Program-made: the position numbers and the translations under genes | Shown: piece after piece, positions 19,726 through 28,415 of the stretch | How positions within the stretch are numbered: the first letter of the stretch is position 1 | Layout of the letters: every line of letters starts with the position of its first letter | Notes under the pieces: generated by a model | What the model was told of the DNA's origin: nothing | The model's input: only the letters and a program-made list of their open reading frames with translations | Databases searched by the model: none | Origin: Xanthomonas codiaei | GTDB taxonomy: Bacteria; Pseudomonadota; Gammaproteobacteria; Xanthomonadales; Xanthomonadaceae | Direction: 5' to 3' | Length of the DNA: 64,000 nucleotides | Assembly: GCF_002939785.1 (NCBI RefSeq) | Contig: NZ_MDEC01000016.1 | Location: 1-64,000, forward strand

Positions 19726-20622
19726 CTACCTATAAGGGGCGCCTGAGACTTGGAGATCCATTTCGACGTATCCCAGCCCTCCAAGGAACAGTTCAATGTT
19801 TCCCGAAGCGCTATAGTTCTTTGGTCCCAGAATAATCTCTTTTATCGGTGTGTCGGGACCTGGCACTGAGAACTGATGATCGAAGTAAGCTGTTAGGTGG
19901 TTGTCACGGATCTGGAAATTCACTGGATCACCTGGAACAGGGATGCTGCCCCCACGGACTGTACCGCCGGCATCAACGAATTTGATCAACTTGCCTTGCT
20001 GCTGAAGGTTGATCGCGTGTACCGCTCGGATTTCCTTCTCTTCTTCGAACGCAGGGTGTTTGAAGGCTGTCATGTACACCGACAGAAGCATGCAGTCCTC
20101 AAAAAACTGCGCTCGCTCTATCTCATCCTCACTTTGCTGCCGTAGGAAGATCGTCGCCAGCGCGTGCATCATTTCTTTGACCTGCTGATCGCGTTGATAC
20201 AAAACCCGCAGGAAAGTGGCCGGAAGGAGGTCTTGGAGTTCTTGAGCTTTGAACCCGACTGCATAGCCCCTACCGTCATCTGCATACGATCGCCACTGTC
20301 CAAGCATGTCCGGCTCTAGAGAAAAGCATGCGATAAATGGATGGGCAATTAACTGAGAAGGAGCAACTATTGAATCAACTTTATCGAAGAATTCCTTCGG
20401 CATAGCAGGAGCATTGGGAAGAATTCCCTCCCTCCTTATAAGCTTTGTTGCAGCTTCCTCGAATACTGAATACGCCAAGCGCACTTCGCTTTCGTCATTC
20501 AGCATGTTGATATCAGTAAATCTAATTGTGCCGTAGCTAGCTATGGCCTGAAACGTAGCAGCGGAGCAATAGTGGTACAGCATGTCACTATCGCTCGGCT
20601 CGAAAAGCCTATCTAGGAGCAT
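19726..20622 (-). CDS. DUF2971 domain protein of lower GC content
   Basis: A 298-residue soluble protein with the DUF2971 signature set: LYHYCSAATFQAI near the N-terminus, FTDINMLNDESEVRLAY, FIACFSLEPDMLGQWRSYAD in the middle and KNYS...I at the C-terminal end, finishing VSGAPYR as this family often does. The function of DUF2971 is unknown; members are scattered in mobile and defence-associated regions of many bacteria. Base composition is well below that of the neighbours, suggesting transfer. It lies on the tat strand 46 bases after tatC, but no functional tie is evident. Translation may instead begin at 20583, the ATG directly before LYHYC. Confidence 0.75.
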   Translation of the reverse strand: MLLDRLFEPSDSDMLYHYCSAATFQAIASYGTIRFTDINMLNDESEVRLAYSVFEEAATKLIRREGILPNAPAMPKEFFDKVDSIVAPSQLIAHPFIACFSLEPDMLGQWRSYADDGRGYAVGFKAQELQDLLPATFLRVLYQRDQQVKEMMHALATIFLRQQSEDEIERAQFFEDCMLLSVYMTAFKHPAFEEEKEIRAVHAINLQQQGKLIKFVDAGGTVRGGSIPVPGDPVNFQIRDNHLTAYFDHQFSVPGPDTPIKEIILGPKNYSASGNIELFLGGLGYVEMDLQVSGAPYR

Positions 20623-20668
20623 TGAAGACGGATCTCGGCTAAGAACTTCAGAACAAAAACGCGAAGGC

Positions 20669-21406
20669 CTAACTTGCTTTCGGCCCTACCGCACGCGAGG
20701 CAATGATGCCCAGCTCATACAGCAGGCACATCGGGATGGCTAGCATCAGCTGCGAGACCACGTCTGGCGGGGTGAGCACGGCGGCCAGCACGAAGATGCC
20801 GACGATGGCGTAGCCGCGGCCTTCGCTGAGCTGCTTGGGGCTGACCCAGCCCAGCAGCACCAGGATGACCAAGGCCACCGGCAGTTCGAAACTCGCGCCG
20901 AAGGCGAAGAAGATCGCCAGCACGAAATCCAGATAGGAATTGGCGTCCGGGGTGATGGCGATCACGTCCGGCTTGAACGTGGTCAGGAAATGGAACACCG
21001 CCGGCAGCACCAGGAAATAGGCGAACGCGCAGCCGATGTAGAACAGCGCCACCGCCGAGGCCAGCAGCGGGAACGCGAGCTTCTTTTCGCGCTGGTACAG
21101 CCCCGGCGCCACGAAGGCCCAGGCCTGGAACAGCAACCACGGCACGCTGATGAACACCGCCACGAAGAAGGTCAGCTTCAACGGAGCGAAGAACGCGCCG
21201 GCTGGGTTCATCGCGATCATGGTCTGCCCCAGCGGCAACTGCGAGATCAGCGGCGCGGCCAGCCAGGAATAGATCGCCCGCGAGAACGGCAGCAGGATCA
21301 GCAGCACCACGCCCAGGCCGATCAGCGCGCGTACCAGGCGAGCCCGCAATTCCACCAGATGCTCGATCAGACTGCTTTCGGCCTGCGCGTCGTCGAACAG
21401 GCTCAC
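20669..21406 (-). CDS. tatC: Sec-independent protein translocase TatC
   Basis: A 245-residue inner-membrane protein with six transmembrane segments. Family motifs seen are LIEHLVELRARLVRALIG at the N-terminus, NPAGAFFAPLKLTFFVAVF and a conserved central SFELPVALVILVLLGWVS. TatC is the twin-arginine signal receptor of the Tat pathway, which exports folded proteins. Length is normal. Its start overlaps the tatB stop by four bases, giving the conserved order tatA-tatB-tatC on the minus strand. Confidence 0.96.
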   Translation of the reverse strand: MSLFDDAQAESSLIEHLVELRARLVRALIGLGVVLLILLPFSRAIYSWLAAPLISQLPLGQTMIAMNPAGAFFAPLKLTFFVAVFISVPWLLFQAWAFVAPGLYQREKKLAFPLLASAVALFYIGCAFAYFLVLPAVFHFLTTFKPDVIAITPDANSYLDFVLAIFFAFGASFELPVALVILVLLGWVSPKQLSEGRGYAIVGIFVLAAVLTPPDVVSQLMLAIPMCLLYELGIIASRAVGPKAS

Positions 21407-22023
21407 GGCTGCTTCTCCTGGAGGGTGCTCGGTGCGGCCGGCGCCGGCGCGGTGCGCGGCTGGTTCGATGTTGCGCCTACCGGCGTCTGTGCACTGGCGG
21501 TCTGCGCGGCATGCGGTGCCGGCACCAGCGTGTCGTGCGGAGCCGGTACCAGCGTCTGATGCGGCGCCGGGGCGATCGGCTGCGCCTGTGCAATGACGGG
21601 GGCGGCAGGCGCGTGGCCGGAAGCATCTGCTGCGTCAGCGGCCAATTCGTTACCGGCATCTGCCGCCGACTCCACAGGCGCCAGCTCCAGCGGCGCGGCC
21701 GCCAGCGTGGTGCTGCTACGGATGTCGATATCGCGACCGACATCGTCATGCAGCGCGCGGGCGCCCTGCTCGACCTGCTGCTGCGTGTTGCGCAGCTGGC
21801 TTTCGGCCTCGCGCAGCGAGGCCTGCACATCCTGCAGGCTGCGCTTGAGCTCTTCGGCCTCCAGCTCGCGTTCCAGTTCCTGCTTGACCGAATCCCATTG
21901 CGCGCGCGCACGGCGCACCCACAGCCCGGCGAAGCGGGCGGCCTTGGGCAGGCGCTCGGGGCCGAGCACCACCAGGGCGACGATCGCGATCAGCGTCAGT
22001 TCGCCAACACCAATGTCAAACAC
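21403..22023 (-). CDS. tatB: Sec-independent protein translocase TatB
   Basis: A 206-residue protein with the TatB N-terminus MFDIGVGELTLIAIVALVVL (one membrane helix), then GPERLPKAARFAGLWVRRAR, an amphipathic helix and a long coiled-coil region (about residues 45-95). The C-terminal half is low-complexity and rich in Ala and Pro with PHQTLVPAPHDTLVPAPH-type repeats, which vary widely between TatB proteins. TatB pairs with TatC to form the substrate-binding complex. It sits 15 bases after tatA and overlaps tatC. Confidence 0.95.
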   Translation of the reverse strand: MFDIGVGELTLIAIVALVVLGPERLPKAARFAGLWVRRARAQWDSVKQELERELEAEELKRSLQDVQASLREAESQLRNTQQQVEQGARALHDDVGRDIDIRSSTTLAAAPLELAPVESAADAGNELAADAADASGHAPAAPVIAQAQPIAPAPHQTLVPAPHDTLVPAPHAAQTASAQTPVGATSNQPRTAPAPAAPSTLQEKQP

Positions 22024-22038
22024 CGACGCTGCTCCGGA

Positions 22039-22266
22039 TCAGCGCGCGTCGCGGTCGCGTTCGGCCTGCGCCTCACGCGCCTGCTCGGCAGTGCGGGAGT
22101 CGTCGCCGAGCTTGCCGGCCGGCTTGTCGTCGTCGTGCATGCCTTTCTTGAATTCCTTGACCGCGCTGCCGAGATCCTTGGCACCGCTGGTGAGCCGCTT
22201 GGTACCGAACACCAGCAACACGATCACCAGTACGATCAGCCAGTGCCAAATGCTGAAACCGCCCAT
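22039..22266 (-). CDS. tatA: Sec-independent protein translocase TatA
   Basis: A 75-residue protein with the classic TatA layout: [20 protein letters not shown] membrane helix, FG hinge (residues 20-21), amphipathic helix [20 protein letters not shown] and an acidic-basic tail. It oligomerises to form the Tat export channel or membrane-weakening patch. First gene of the tatABC operon. The ATG at 22266 is unambiguous because the family motif starts there. Confidence 0.96.
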
Positions 22267-22339
22267 GATCTGCTCGCTTGCTGAAAAAGAAGGAAGACGC
22301 AGGATACCCCAGCGCACCGCGCAGGGGGATGACAGTCGG

Positions 22340-23245
22340 TCAGCGCGTTCCGTCCAGGGACTCGGTGCGGATCTCGCCCTCGGACACCGGCTGGAAGCCC
22401 TGCTGCGCCGGCGGCGTAGTCGCGGGCTGCATCGGTACGGTGCTGGCGGCGTTGGCCGGCGGCGGTGCGGGCTGCGCCGGGGCCGGAGTCGCAGCCGACG
22501 CGCGCGGCGGCGGTGGCGGCGCGGTCTCCCCGCTGTCGCTGTCACTGGTGCGATTGGCGCGCGCGGTATAGGTGACTTCTTCCAGACGGTCGCGGAAGGC
22601 CACCACGTCGGCGGAGGGGCGCTCGTTGGTGCGACCCTCGAAGATCATGCGCGGGGTGGCTCCACCGCCGTAGGCGTTGAGGTCGGCGGCATCGTCGATC
22701 TGCAGCACCGCGCCATCCAGCGCCACGCCGGCGAACAGCCCGCGCGCGCGCGACCACGACCAGATCTCGGCCTTGAGCTGGCCGTCGGTGGCGGCGGCGG
22801 CATTGCGTCCCACCGGGCCTGCGGCCACGCCGGCATCGGCGCCCAGGGTGAACTTGCCGTTGACGATGTTGTCCAGGCTGCGGTCGTTGCGGAACACCAG
22901 CACCACGTCGGAGGACTGCACGCCGGCCTGGAAACCGATGCTGCCGCCGGTGAGCTTGACGAACACCGGCTGCGACCAGCTGCCGTCGGCGTTCTTCATC
23001 GACATCAGGCCATGACCGCGGCGACCACCGATCACCAGGCCGGCCTTGAGCGTGTCGGGAATGACTACGATGGCGCGTGCCTCATCGAGCAGCTTGTCCG
23101 GGATGGACTGCTCGGGAATCTTCATGATCTCGTTGAGCACCCGCACCGCGTTACGCGCACGCTGGTCCTCTTCCGGGCCGGCGACCGCATGGCCGGCGGC
23201 GAGGGTCAGCGACAACAACAGGGCCAGGCGCGACAAACGAGGCAT
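22340..23245 (-). CDS. Secreted SYLF-domain (Ysc84-like) protein
   Basis: A 301-residue precursor starting [27 protein letters not shown] with a clear signal peptide. A SYLF/YSC84 domain covers about residues 30-225, with [39 protein letters not shown] and [14 protein letters not shown], followed by an Ala/Pro-rich tail. In eukaryotes SYLF domains bind phosphoinositides; the bacterial exported versions have no proven role. The stop is 73 bases upstream of tatA, so it could be cotranscribed with tatABC, though function gives no reason. The start at 23245 places the signal peptide correctly. hemH begins divergently 161 bases away. Confidence 0.88.
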
Positions 23246-23406
23246 GACAAGCTCCAAGGGGCGGTCCGTCAAAGATAGCAATGGCGCGACGTTAGTGGTG
23301 GCGCAATGAATCGGTGGTGAGCGCAAGCGGCGCCCAGGATGGCACCGATCGCAGCGATCGGCGCGCTGTTGTCGGCAGGCTTGCCCGGCTCTGCCAGAAT
23401 GGACCG

Positions 23407-24363
23407 ATGAACATGTCCCCCGATTCCGCCCTGCTGGTCGTCAACCTTGGCACGCCGCAAGCGCCCACCGCGCCGGCCGTGCGCCGCTACCTGGCCGAGT
23501 TCCTCAGCGACCGCCGCGTGGTCGCGATCCCGCCGCTGTTCTGGAAACCGCTGTTGTACGGGGTGATCCTGCCAATCCGTGGCCCCAAGTCGGCGGAAAA
23601 GTACGCCAAGGTGTGGTTGCCGGACGGCTCGCCGCTGGCGGTGTATACCCGGCGCCTGGCCGAGGGCCTGCAGGACGTCATGCCCGACTGGCAGGTGGAA
23701 TGGGCCATGCGCTACGGCGAGCCGGCACTGCGCAAGACGCTCGATGCCCTGCGCGCACGCGGCATCAAGCGCATCGTGGTGCTGCCGCTGTATCCGCAAT
23801 ATTCGACCACCACCACCGCCTCGATCCAGGACGTGGTGGACGCCTGGCGCCGCAGCGCGCCGGAGATCGCGGTCTCGGTGATCCAGGACTATTGCGAGGA
23901 CGCCGGCTGGGTGGCGGCGATCGCCGACTCCATCCGCGCGCACTGGCAGGTACATGGGCGCAGCGAGAAGTTGATGTTCTCCTTCCACGGCCTGCCGCAA
24001 CGCGTGGCCAATGCGGGCGACCCGTACCCGCAGCAATGCGAGCGCAGCGCGCAGGCGATCGCCTCGGCGCTGGGCCTGGGGCCGGACGAGTGGCAGATGG
24101 GCTACCAGTCGCGCTTCGGCTCCGAGCGCTGGTTGCAGCCGTACGCAGAGCCCACGCTGTGGAAACTGGCCGAAGGCGGCGTGCGCAGCTTCGACCTGGT
24201 GTGCCCGGGCTTTGCCACCGATTGCCTGGAAACCCTGGAAGAAGTGGCGCTGGGCTTTGCCGAGACACTGGCCGAGCGCGGTGCCACGCTCAGCTACATC
24301 CCCTGCCTCAACGCCACCCCGGCACATGCGCAGGCCTTGGCCGCACTGGTGCGTCGCGCGTGA
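23407..24363 (+). CDS. hemH: Ferrochelatase
   Basis: A 318-residue enzyme starting [20 protein letters not shown]. It contains FSFHGLPQR with the metal-binding histidine (near residue 195) and [14 protein letters not shown] with the second conserved acidic site. It inserts ferrous iron into protoporphyrin IX, the last step of protohaem synthesis, at the cytoplasmic membrane face. Length is normal. The start at 23407 is set by the conserved N-terminus. Its stop overlaps the start of the hydrolase gene (GTGA), so the two are coupled. Confidence 0.95.
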   Translation: MNMSPDSALLVVNLGTPQAPTAPAVRRYLAEFLSDRRVVAIPPLFWKPLLYGVILPIRGPKSAEKYAKVWLPDGSPLAVYTRRLAEGLQDVMPDWQVEWAMRYGEPALRKTLDALRARGIKRIVVLPLYPQYSTTTTASIQDVVDAWRRSAPEIAVSVIQDYCEDAGWVAAIADSIRAHWQVHGRSEKLMFSFHGLPQRVANAGDPYPQQCERSAQAIASALGLGPDEWQMGYQSRFGSERWLQPYAEPTLWKLAEGGVRSFDLVCPGFATDCLETLEEVALGFAETLAERGATLSYIPCLNATPAHAQALAALVRRA

Positions 24364-25226
24364 GGCTGGAGCCGTTTGCCTGCGAACTGGCCATCGGCCG
24401 GGTGACCGGGTTGCGCAACACCGGGCGGGGACCGCGCCGGATACTGGCCTTGCATGGCTGGCTCGACAATGCGGCCAGCTTCGTTCCGTTGAGTGCGCAC
24501 CTGCAGGCGCCGGACCTGGATCTGGTGCTGCTGGACCTGCCCGGCCACGGCCACAGTGCGTGGCTGCCGGTGGGCGCCGAATACACCCTCAGCAGCGCCA
24601 TCCACAATCTGCTGCAGGTGGCCGATGCGCTGGGCTGGGAGCGGTTCACCCTGCTCGGCCATTCGCTGGGCGGCGGGGTGGCCAGCCTGATGGCCGCCGC
24701 TGCGCCGGAACGCATCGAAGCGCTGGTGGTCATCGAGGCGCTGGGCGCCCTGGCCGAACCGGTGGACAGCACCGCCGAACGGTTGCGCGATTCGGTGCGC
24801 TCGACCCGCAGCCTGTCGCAGCGGCCATTGCGGGTGTTTACCTCGATGGAAGCGCCGATCCGCGCCCGCATGATGGCCAATCAGCTCACCGAGCCGTCGG
24901 CACGGCTGCTGGTGGAGCGCGGCCTGCGCGTGGTCGAAGGCGGCTACAGCTGGTGTACCGATCCTCGCCTGACCCTGCCCACCGCCATCCGCATGACCGA
25001 AGCGCAGATCGACGCAGTGCTGTCGTCCATCGTGTGCCCGACCCAGGCGATCTTCGCCACGCCGGCGCAGGCGTATTTTTCCGATGCGCTGCGCGATCAC
25101 CGCGTGGCGATGGTGCCGGACGCGCGCCTGGAGCTGTTGCCGGGCACGCACCATGTGCATATGGAAACACCGCAGCCGGTGGCGGCGGTGATCGATGGAT
25201 TCTTGGAAAAGACAACACGGGCATAG
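24360..25226 (+). CDS. Alpha/beta-hydrolase coupled to hemH
   Basis: A 288-residue alpha/beta-hydrolase fold protein. It has the oxyanion-hole motif [11 protein letters not shown] near residue 32, the nucleophile elbow GHSLGGG with Ser near residue 102, an acidic residue region, and a catalytic His in [11 protein letters not shown] near the C-terminus. Its cap carries [12 protein letters not shown]. The substrate is not evident; relatives include carboxylesterases and serine hydrolases like YbfF. The GTG start at 24360 overlaps the hemH stop. Longer frames reaching back into hemH are out of phase with that gene and were dropped. Confidence 0.87.
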   Translation: MRLEPFACELAIGRVTGLRNTGRGPRRILALHGWLDNAASFVPLSAHLQAPDLDLVLLDLPGHGHSAWLPVGAEYTLSSAIHNLLQVADALGWERFTLLGHSLGGGVASLMAAAAPERIEALVVIEALGALAEPVDSTAERLRDSVRSTRSLSQRPLRVFTSMEAPIRARMMANQLTEPSARLLVERGLRVVEGGYSWCTDPRLTLPTAIRMTEAQIDAVLSSIVCPTQAIFATPAQAYFSDALRDHRVAMVPDARLELLPGTHHVHMETPQPVAAVIDGFLEKTTRA

Positions 25227-25286
25227 TCGGCTTGGTAGAGGCGACGCCCTAATCAATTTCGGAGATGGACAACCGGGCATCAATTT

Positions 25287-26045
25287 ATGGCAAGTAATTC
25301 GAACAATCTAATAAACGCTAGATTTAACAACACCAAAAAAAATTTGCTAGAAACGACGAAGCTGTTGGCAACTTGGATGTTTGCGTTGTTTATTTTTATC
25401 CTCGCCTATTCTCGGATTCTGTTTGTCATCCTCATGTCTGAATACGACTTCTTCTCCTACGACATGTTTAGGCTAGGAGGATTCGGCATGACTGTTTTTT
25501 ACGCAACGGCCGAATTAATGCTTATCGTAATGAGCATGGCTCTTTTCGGTATTTTCGTTCCACTAACTGCTTGCTTGAAAAAAGGAAGAAAGCCTTGGTC
25601 AGAATTGATTTTCTTCCTAATTGTAAATTCATTCTGTTGGCTACTGTTATCCGTAAAATTTTTCAATAATGGATGGCAGACAGAGCGACATCTTCTTCCA
25701 CTCATAGTTGCGGCTTTGACTGCACTTTATATTTCCGCTGCTCTACATGCATCTCGTAGGTTTAAAATAAGATCGGCCATAGCAATGATTGCAGTACTGA
25801 CTTCTTTTGCAGTCTTTTACCCCAAAGACATGGTTGGCTTACTCGCGAATGGTCTACGGGCCTATGGTGTTGGTGGCGAACTGCCGGTACAGATCGTCTA
25901 TGAGAACGGTACAACGACAAAGGGCAAGTTGGTCTTTCTTTCTCCGGAAAACGCTTACGTCTTACTTGTCAGCGACGGCGCGACCTTAAGCACAATTCGT
26001 CGGAACGTTACCAAGGAGATCATCATTGTGCGAAGTCCTCAATGA
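25287..26045 (+). CDS. AT-rich orphan membrane protein of unknown function
   Basis: A 252-residue protein that I do not recognise. It has a polar Asn/Lys-rich N-terminus and five or six hydrophobic segments between about residues 28 and 185 (for example ATWMFALFIFILAYSRILF and ELIFFLIVNSFCWLLLSV). A soluble C-terminal domain of some 60 residues (about 193-252) follows, predicted beta-rich (VQIVYENGTTTKGKLVFLSP...). Base composition is far lower in GC than both neighbours and the codons are AT-rich, so it was probably acquired recently. It begins 60 bases after the hydrolase gene. The C-terminal part, with a ligand-like beta fold after the membrane region, is the main clue for a structural search. 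Confidence 0.75.
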   Translation: MASNSNNLINARFNNTKKNLLETTKLLATWMFALFIFILAYSRILFVILMSEYDFFSYDMFRLGGFGMTVFYATAELMLIVMSMALFGIFVPLTACLKKGRKPWSELIFFLIVNSFCWLLLSVKFFNNGWQTERHLLPLIVAALTALYISAALHASRRFKIRSAIAMIAVLTSFAVFYPKDMVGLLANGLRAYGVGGELPVQIVYENGTTTKGKLVFLSPENAYVLLVSDGATLSTIRRNVTKEIIIVRSPQ

Positions 26046-26057
26046 CATCACTACGCA

Positions 26058-26843
26058 TCATTCCGTATGCAACAACCGCCGCAGCTGCGCCTTGAGCTGG
26101 CGGCCGTGGTCGTGGAAATAGCTGCGCTCGTCGCGCCAGGTGGGAAAACGCCGTTCCACTTCGGCCCAGAATGCCGGCGAGTGGTTGGCCTGCAGCAGAT
26201 GGCAGAGCTCGTGCACCAGCACGTATTCGAATGCCGAGGAGCGGCCGAGCACCAGCGCCAGATCCAGCGCCATCGAACCGTCCGGTGCCAGCGAGCCCCA
26301 CTGCGAGGACATCACCTTCAGCCGCAGGCGCGCTGGTGGGCGCGGCAACCCGGGCAGATAGGTGGGCAGCCAGCGGCCGACGTCGGCGCGCGCCTGCGCT
26401 TCGTAGAATTCCTTCAGCGTGCGGCGCAGGCCGGCTTCGCCCAGCCGTGCCGGCACATGGAAGTGCGCGCCGTCGTCATCGAGTTCGATGCGTGCGTAGC
26501 GCCCTTCGTGCCAGGACAACGGCAGCAGCGCGCCACGCAGGGGCAGCAACCCGGGCACGCCACGTTGCAGCGCGGGAAACGCATCGACCTGCTGGTAACG
26601 CGACAGCTGGGTGCCCAGCCAATCCAGGTGCGCGTGCACGAAGCGCTCGCCGGCCACCAGGCTCGCGCGCAGCGGCAGGGTGAGCCGCGCGCCGCGCTCG
26701 TCCACGCTGAGCTTGATCCGCCGCGCACGTGGGTCGCGCACGCGCAACACATCGATCTCGCTGCCATCCAGCTGCACGCGCAGGCAATCGCGTTCGATGA
26801 CGTGCGCGGTGGGCGCGATCAGGCGGCGGACGGGCTTGAACAT
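26058..26843 (-). CDS. YgjP-like zinc metallopeptidase (DUF45, M48-related)
   Basis: A 261-residue protein with the YgjP/DUF45 layout: an N-terminal beta-rich region with RIKLSVDERGARLTLPL and a C-terminal zincin part. That part has WGSLAPDGSMALDLALVL and the zinc motif H211-E-L-C-H215, followed by LLQANHSPAFWAEVER, where the third ligand His lies. The family is predicted to be a cytoplasmic metalloprotease; its substrate is unknown. The start at 26843 was chosen over an upstream ATG at 26945 because the upstream part has no family similarity. It is convergent with the AT-rich orphan. Confidence 0.87.
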   Translation of the reverse strand: MFKPVRRLIAPTAHVIERDCLRVQLDGSEIDVLRVRDPRARRIKLSVDERGARLTLPLRASLVAGERFVHAHLDWLGTQLSRYQQVDAFPALQRGVPGLLPLRGALLPLSWHEGRYARIELDDDGAHFHVPARLGEAGLRRTLKEFYEAQARADVGRWLPTYLPGLPRPPARLRLKVMSSQWGSLAPDGSMALDLALVLGRSSAFEYVLVHELCHLLQANHSPAFWAEVERRFPTWRDERSYFHDHGRQLKAQLRRLLHTE

Positions 26844-26980
26844 GCGCACAGGATAGCGCCGCGATGTGTCAGGTGGTGAGACCTGGCGATTGATTCGTTT
26901 GATGCTGGCGCTGCTTGGAGCGGCTAACGAAAAGATGATGCTCACACCGAGGTGGGCACACCTGCGACGTCGCTTCGGGG

Positions 26981-27082
26981 CCTTGCCCGCTCACCATCCC
27001 GGAGCACGCCGCAAGCACGCCCTTGTCGGCCCTGGCACGGCATCCATGCTGATCCAGGTTCCATGACGGTGAGCGGGCAAGG
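26981..27082. repeat. Inverted-repeat element with perfect 15-base arms
   Basis: CCTTGCCCGCTCACC at 26981-26995 is the exact reverse complement of 27068-27082. The 72 bases between the arms contain no reading frame. The arms could form a long stem in RNA or be termini of a miniature element. No flanking direct repeat was seen. Confidence 0.65.
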
Positions 27083-27302
27083 ATCCGTCGAGATAGTCGG
27101 TATGCGCATTCGCCCGCAGCGCATGAGCTGCGCTGATCGGATCACGGTGCATCGACCAGCGTCTCGCCAACCGATGCAGGCCGAGCAGCCGACAGGCTTT
27201 CAACACGCAACCTGCAACCTCTCATTGCCTGGCGCAGTGCAAAGCGGACAACACGCTCTCGAGAAAGCAGCCGGGCAACTCCCTGGCGCGGTGTCATCAG
27301 CG

Positions 27303-27365
27303 GTTGCGGGATCCTTGGCGGCATGGACGCCGCCAAGGATGGATTCACGACGTGTCCCGGCGCTG
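27303..27365. repeat. Dispersed palindromic repeat, copy 2
   Basis: GTTGCGGG is followed by a perfect 12-base stem, ATCCTTGGCGGC (27311-27322) with its complement (27329-27340), around the loop ATGGAC. ATGGATTCACGACGTGTCCC comes next. The order of parts matches the copy at 17181-17245. Confidence 0.6.
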
Positions 27366-27450
27366 GTGAGGGCAGCGCGCCCTCGCCTCGTCCAACGCTG
27401 TGACTTGAATCCCGGATCGCGCCTCAACCACGCTACGCCTGCAGGCCCGG

Positions 27451-28356
27451 TTACTCGGCCTTGCTCAGCTTCAACGCGGTTTCCAGCAGCAGGAACAGCC
27501 GGCGGATCTCGGCGCTCATCAGCGCAAAGCGCGCATCCAGTTCGGCGCGTGCGCCGTCGTCCTCGCTGTGTTCGAGCTGGTCCAGCGCGCCGTCGAGGAA
27601 CTTGAGCTTGCGGATCACCAGGTCGTCGCCGAGCACGAACGACAGGTTGTCGTCCATCACCAGGGCCAGCTTGGTGACCTGCTTGCCGGCTTCCAGGTGC
27701 TTGTCGATCTCGTCGCCGCGCAGTTCCTGGTGCTGGCACTTGACCACCGCGCCGCCTTCGATGGGGTCCTTCATCTCGCATTCTTCGCCCAGGCTCAGGC
27801 CTTCGGGCAAGGGCTCGCCGGCGATCCAGCCGGTGAGGATGGCGCGCGGGGCGACTTCGGCATTGAGCGGCAGCGCAGGGAAGCTGCCAAGCGCGCCGCG
27901 GATCTCGCTCATCACGTTCTCGCCGCTCTTGCGGCTGGACGTGTTGACCGCGATGTAGCCGTGCTGCAGGTCCAGGATGGCGTCGGTGCGCGAGCTCTTG
28001 ACGAAGGCGCGCGGCAGTAGCTCATGGATCAGGTCGTCCTTCAAGCGCTTGCGCGCCTTGCCGCCGGGGCGGCGACCTTCCTTTTCCTCGATTTCGGCGA
28101 CCTTGCGCTCGAGCAAATCGTTGACCACCGCGCCGGGCAGGATCTTGTCCTCGCCGCCGACGGTGAGCCACAGGAACTCTTCCAGACGGTGCGAGAGCAC
28201 TTCCTGTTCGTCGCGGCCGAACGGCGAAATGAAGCCGCGCGAACTCATTTCCAGCGGGCCGACCGGCTTGAGCTGCACTTGCGGCAGCAGCGTTTCGATC
28301 TGCGTGAAATCCAGCGTAGTGGGAAAGCGGAACAAGGTGAGATTGCGAAAGAACAT
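27451..28356 (-). CDS. rdgC: Recombination-associated protein RdgC
   Basis: A 301-residue protein starting MFFRNLTLFRFP, the characteristic RdgC opening, with EMSSRGFISPFGRDEQ, KVAEIEEKEGRRPGGKARK and a normal length (about 300). RdgC forms a ring-shaped dimer around DNA and, in E. coli, inhibits RecA-mediated recombination; it is also linked to pilin variation in Neisseria. It acts in the cytoplasm on DNA. The gene sits alone, 59 bases from ttcA on the same strand. Confidence 0.95.
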   Translation of the reverse strand: MFFRNLTLFRFPTTLDFTQIETLLPQVQLKPVGPLEMSSRGFISPFGRDEQEVLSHRLEEFLWLTVGGEDKILPGAVVNDLLERKVAEIEEKEGRRPGGKARKRLKDDLIHELLPRAFVKSSRTDAILDLQHGYIAVNTSSRKSGENVMSEIRGALGSFPALPLNAEVAPRAILTGWIAGEPLPEGLSLGEECEMKDPIEGGAVVKCQHQELRGDEIDKHLEAGKQVTKLALVMDDNLSFVLGDDLVIRKLKFLDGALDQLEHSEDDGARAELDARFALMSAEIRRLFLLLETALKLSKAE

Positions 28357-28415
28357 GCGTAAGACCGAAGAAAAAAACGTGGAAGTGGAAGACCGACGGC
28401 GACCAGGCGGGCGCG

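Larger units (their letters stand above)
26844..27450. other. 0.6-kb repeat-bearing intergenic region
   Basis: No credible gene was found in the 607 bases between the metallopeptidase start and rdgC. The region holds a lone sequence resembling one end of the element at 81-227 (GAGCGGCTAACGAAA near 26917). It also holds a 102-base inverted-repeat unit (26981-27082) and a GTTGCGGG hairpin repeat (27304-27365), listed separately. It appears to be a landing place for small repeats. Confidence 0.6.

Noticed and set aside
19515-19796. A 93-codon minus-strand frame overlapping the DUF2971 3' end
   Set aside because: No family match and it begins inside the DUF2971 gene. Mentioned only as a possible remnant.
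27060-27450. A plus-strand frame of 217 codons (26952-27605) running into rdgC from the intergenic region
   Set aside because: Low-complexity, overlaps rdgC on the opposite strand and contains the repeat hairpins; no sign of a real gene.
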